The position numbers were made by a program, and so were the translations under genes. This document shows, piece by piece, positions 7,152 through 8,687 of a DNA stretch of 8,687 nucleotides. Every line of letters begins with the position of its first letter. Within the stretch, counting starts at the first letter, position 1. Location: positions 1-8,687 of the forward strand of contig CACGGY010000043.1 of NCBI GenBank assembly GCA_902572675.1. The letters are read 5' to 3'. The stretch comes from an uncultured Prochlorococcus sp. (GTDB taxonomy: Bacteria; Cyanobacteriota; Cyanobacteriia; PCC-6307; Cyanobiaceae). The notes under the pieces are model-generated. The model made no database searches. It was not told the origin of the DNA and was given only the letters and a program-made list of their open reading frames with translations.

Positions 7152-7686
7152 CTAAATTCCTTATCTCTGAAGTATGTGATGTCTGTATTACTGAGTTATT
7201 TTCCAGATTTCTAATAGTAGAAAATCTGGATCTTATGTGAGTGGATAAAAAGGAAATTATTTCTTCGGAAACTTTTGATTTGTAGATAGTTTTAATGTGT
7301 AAATTATTTTGTTCATCAAAAAAATAATTGGATGATGAAATAAAGGATTCTGTATAACCTTTATTTCGTAAAACAATTCCTGTATTCTCATCCTTTGGTA
7401 AGAATATCAAAATAGTTTCATCTCCCTCACTCATATTATCTTCTTCCCAATCACTAAAAGCTTGCCATTTTACAGAAATGGCTATGCTCTTTGTGTTTAA
7501 ACTTAATTTGTAATTTTTAAAAATTTGAATAACTTTTTTATTTTTTGAGTTGATATTTTTAATGTATATTTTACTAGTTGTGTTTTCAAATTCCTGAAAA
7601 GCCAAAGTATGAGTACTTCGTATGGATTTCCACTCTCCTATACTTTTATCAATGAATTGATTAATTGTTGTTAGATTCTTCGTCAA
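7135..7686 (-). CDS. cpeS: CpeS/CpcS-family bilin lyase (chromophore attachment to Cys82-type site)
   Basis: This 183-residue lipocalin-like lyase attaches phycoerythrobilin to the Cys82-type cysteine of a phycobiliprotein. The family pattern is clear: FIDKSIGEWKSIRSTHTLAF (11-30) with W19, R23 and H26; VKWQAFSDWEED (72-83); EGDETILIFLP (87-97); GIVLRNKGYTESF (103-115); FDEQNNLHIKTIY (123-135); RSRFSTIR (152-159); and a terminal SEIR (173-176). CpeS of Prochlorococcus MED4 has been shown to load the Cys82 site of beta-phycoerythrin, and the substrate gene cpeB lies next door in convergent orientation, overlapping by 17 bases at the 3' ends. The start is unusual: no ATG occurs before residue 85, an in-frame TAG lies four codons upstream, and the only good candidate is TTG at 7686-7684, with a weak purine run GAAG six bases before it. 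The start lies inside a 59-codon ORF on the same strand, in another frame, suggesting translational coupling. Confidence 0.88.
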   Translation of the reverse strand: MTKNLTTINQFIDKSIGEWKSIRSTHTLAFQEFENTTSKIYIKNINSKNKKVIQIFKNYKLSLNTKSIAISVKWQAFSDWEEDNMSEGDETILIFLPKDENTGIVLRNKGYTESFISSSNYFFDEQNNLHIKTIYKSKVSEEIISFLSTHIRSRFSTIRNLENNSVIQTSHTSEIRNLASLKD

Positions 7687-7840
7687 GTTTATCTTCTACG
7701 GAATGATTTTCTGCTTTTTGAATCATTCTTACCATTGAATCAACCATTAATCTCTTAGCAGAAGTTACTTTTAATCCAGAAGGAGTGGTTGATATTTGTT
7801 CTCCAGGGCGATCATGTGAAGTTGGTCTAAATGGAGTCAT
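7661..7840 (-). CDS. Small hypothetical ORF (59 residues) overlapping the start of cpeS
   Basis: The ORF runs from ATG (7840-7838) to TAA (7663-7661). The product begins MTPFRPTSHDRPGEQIST, continues through a Lys/Arg- and Met-containing helix-like segment (SAKRLMVDSMVRMIQKAE, residues 27-44), and ends in an acidic, Asn-rich tail. It is not recognised and shows no membrane segment or signal peptide. Reasons to think it is real: it fills the gap upstream of cpeS on the same strand, it begins with ATG soon after a candidate promoter, it has a non-random N-terminus rich in Pro and Arg, and its last 26 bases overlap the TTG start of cpeS, which would allow coupled translation. The opposite view is that an open frame this short can occur by chance. 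Comparison with other Prochlorococcus genomes would decide. Confidence 0.62.
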   Translation of the reverse strand: MTPFRPTSHDRPGEQISTTPSGLKVTSAKRLMVDSMVRMIQKAENHSVEDKLDEESNNN

Positions 7841-7891
7841 CTAATGTCTTTTAAAAAAATTAATCGATATCTATTCTTGCATGAATTGTTA

Positions 7892-7915
7892 TTTATAAAG
7901 TTTTTGTTTGCAAAA
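7892..7915 (-). promoter_or_regulatory. Candidate promoter for the small ORF-cpeS unit
   Basis: On the minus strand a -10-like TATAAA (7897-7892) lies about 50 bases before the ATG at 7840, predicting a transcript start near 7885. The upstream -35 match is poor: TTGCAA (7912-7907) is only 9-10 bases away, and ATGACA further up is about 19 bases away. The 119-base gap to the preceding membrane-protein gene (7960) argues that this unit has its own promoter. AT-rich DNA yields many such matches, so confidence is low. Confidence 0.25.
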
Positions 7916-7959
7916 ATGTCATATCTCTCTTCTTTAATTACTCAATTTTTAACTGTTTT

Positions 7960-8595
7960 TTATTTAGGCATTTTATTTTTTGCTAATCCTGAAATAGTAG
8001 CTAATGCAAACATTCCTAAAAGAGCTACTCCTAGAAATAATCCTGCTCCCTGACTAACACCAGCTCCTACAGCTACTAGTATGGAATCACTAATTAGAAG
8101 ACTTATTAATAATGCTGGAGTGAATATTTTCCAGCGTGTTCCTCCAATACCAATTGCGTAGCTTAGAAAATCAAAAAGTCCAGTCATTAGTAGACCTGTC
8201 ATGAGAAAGAAATTTTCTTCTAGTTGGTTTTGATTAAAACTTTCAATTTTTTTCATCGCTTTTGGACCTACTAAATTCCTTACAGGGACTCGCCCATAAT
8301 TTCTTGCAATAAAGAAGGCAGCCTGGCAAAAAACGATATCAGAAAAAATTATTGTCATATAACCTTTTTGAAATCCTAATAATGAGCCGGCTAGCAGAGA
8401 ATAAGCTGAACTTGGAAGAGCTGGTAAAATAATACTTATTCCTCTTAGTACGAAAATTCCAAAGGGTGCCCAAATTCCCATACTTTCTATTTTGTTCCTG
8501 AGGGGTTCAATTCCATAATTTTGGATTAAATAAATCAATATAATAAATATTGCGATAAAAAAAACTACTGAGAGAAATTTCTGTATTTTATTCAT
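7960..8595 (-). CDS. TVP38/TMEM64 (VTT domain, DedA-like) membrane protein
   Basis: This is a 211-residue integral inner-membrane protein of the VTT/SNARE-associated family. An N-terminal hydrophobic helix (about 6-25) is followed by the VTT core: a re-entrant-like segment VLRGISIILPALPSSAYSLL (49-68), AGSLLGFQKGY (69-79), and the late signature FDFLSYAIGIGGTRWKIF (141-158) with conserved Phe-Asp, Tyr and Gly residues. Two more membrane spans follow (about 160-180 and 185-204), ending in a short basic tail. Relatives are linked to lipid scrambling, undecaprenyl-phosphate recycling or membrane homeostasis, but the substrate here is unknown. A TTG three codons upstream (8604) would also be in frame; the ATG at 8595 is preferred because the extension MKI adds nothing conserved. 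No Shine-Dalgarno is seen. The gene stands alone, 119 bases from the next gene on the same strand, with a good promoter upstream. Confidence 0.88.
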   Translation of the reverse strand: MNKIQKFLSVVFFIAIFIILIYLIQNYGIEPLRNKIESMGIWAPFGIFVLRGISIILPALPSSAYSLLAGSLLGFQKGYMTIIFSDIVFCQAAFFIARNYGRVPVRNLVGPKAMKKIESFNQNQLEENFFLMTGLLMTGLFDFLSYAIGIGGTRWKIFTPALLISLLISDSILVAVGAGVSQGAGLFLGVALLGMFALATISGLAKNKMPK

Positions 8596-8642
8596 TATTT
8601 TCAATTAAATTTATTGGAAGTAAATTCTCAATTTAATATTTG

Positions 8643-8671
8643 ATTGTATCTATAATAGAAGTACTAATCAA
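8643..8671 (-). promoter_or_regulatory. Sigma-70-type promoter for the TVP38-family gene
   Basis: Read on the minus strand, TTGATT (8671-8666) and TACAAT (8648-8643) are separated by exactly 17 bases, matching the bacterial housekeeping consensus at 9 of 12 positions. Transcription would start near 8636, giving a leader of about 40 bases to the ATG at 8595. This is the best promoter match I found in the window, but it is unconfirmed. Confidence 0.45.
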
Positions 8672-8687
8672 TAAAAATTTTTACAAA

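Noticed and set aside
7930..7959. Possible terminator after the TVP38-family gene
   Set aside because: The downstream sequence is AT-rich with T runs, but I could not find a stable GC-containing stem.
7844..8053. 69-codon plus-strand ORF with a hydrophobic, signal-like N-terminus
   Set aside because: Nearly half is antisense to the TVP38-family gene, and the hydrophobic look comes from T-rich DNA. It would also leave no space for the small ORF-cpeS promoter. No motif supports it.
8596..8604. Three-codon N-terminal extension of the TVP38-family protein from TTG at 8604
   Set aside because: An ATG occurs three codons later, and the extra residues add no conserved sequence.
1..8687. Mobile element, phage island, CRISPR array or defence system
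   Set aside because: I found no transposase, integrase, cas, toxin-antitoxin or restriction gene, no direct-repeat array and no tRNA-flanked insertion. Base composition is uniform and gene content is mostly housekeeping.

Overview
The window looks like a piece of a Prochlorococcus genome of the high-light-adapted type. The DNA is very AT-rich, genes are tightly packed on both strands, and Shine-Dalgarno sequences are nearly absent. The strongest marker is a single degenerate phycoerythrin beta-subunit gene (cpeB) facing a CpeS-type bilin lyase gene, with no alpha-subunit gene and no phycobilisome genes beside it. That reduced arrangement is known from high-light Prochlorococcus such as MED4. 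The strain cannot be named from this sequence alone.

Layout. (1) Bases 1-388, minus strand: the 5' part of mtnP (methylthioadenosine phosphorylase), cut by the window edge. (2) Bases 399-2570, plus strand: a two-domain protein with an FAD/NAD(P)-dependent oxidoreductase fused to selenophosphate synthetase (SelD). It is divergent from mtnP with only 10 bases between the start codons. (3) Bases 6485-2571, minus strand: a probable three-gene operon made of a 76-residue coiled-coil-like protein, a UvrD/PcrA/Rep helicase (GTG start) and a CCA-type tRNA nucleotidyltransferase. The last gene meets selD tail to tail with no spacer. (4) Bases 6486-6638: a divergent promoter region with a perfect 12-base palindrome just before cpeB. 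(5) Bases 6639-7151, plus strand: cpeB. It overlaps by 17 bases the 3' end of cpeS (minus strand, 7686-7135, TTG start). cpeS in turn overlaps a 59-codon small ORF (7840-7661) upstream of it. (6) Bases 8595-7960, minus strand: a TVP38/TMEM64 (VTT, DedA-like) membrane protein with a good sigma-70-type promoter upstream.

How the genes fit together. Most are housekeeping genes: sulfur salvage, selenium activation, DNA repair helicase and tRNA 3'-end maturation. The specialised part is cpeB-cpeS. The beta subunit keeps the cysteine equivalent to Cys82, the site for one bilin, and lacks the equivalents of Cys50 and Cys165. The neighbouring lyase belongs to the family that loads exactly that cysteine, so the two genes form a minimal pigment-protein module. 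I saw no mobile element, CRISPR array, tRNA, rRNA or phage gene, and no clear intrinsic terminator. No non-coding gap exceeds about 155 bases. I do not see a wholly new multi-gene system; the features most worth follow-up are the degenerate phycoerythrin/lyase module with its overlapping small ORF and the oxidoreductase-SelD fusion.
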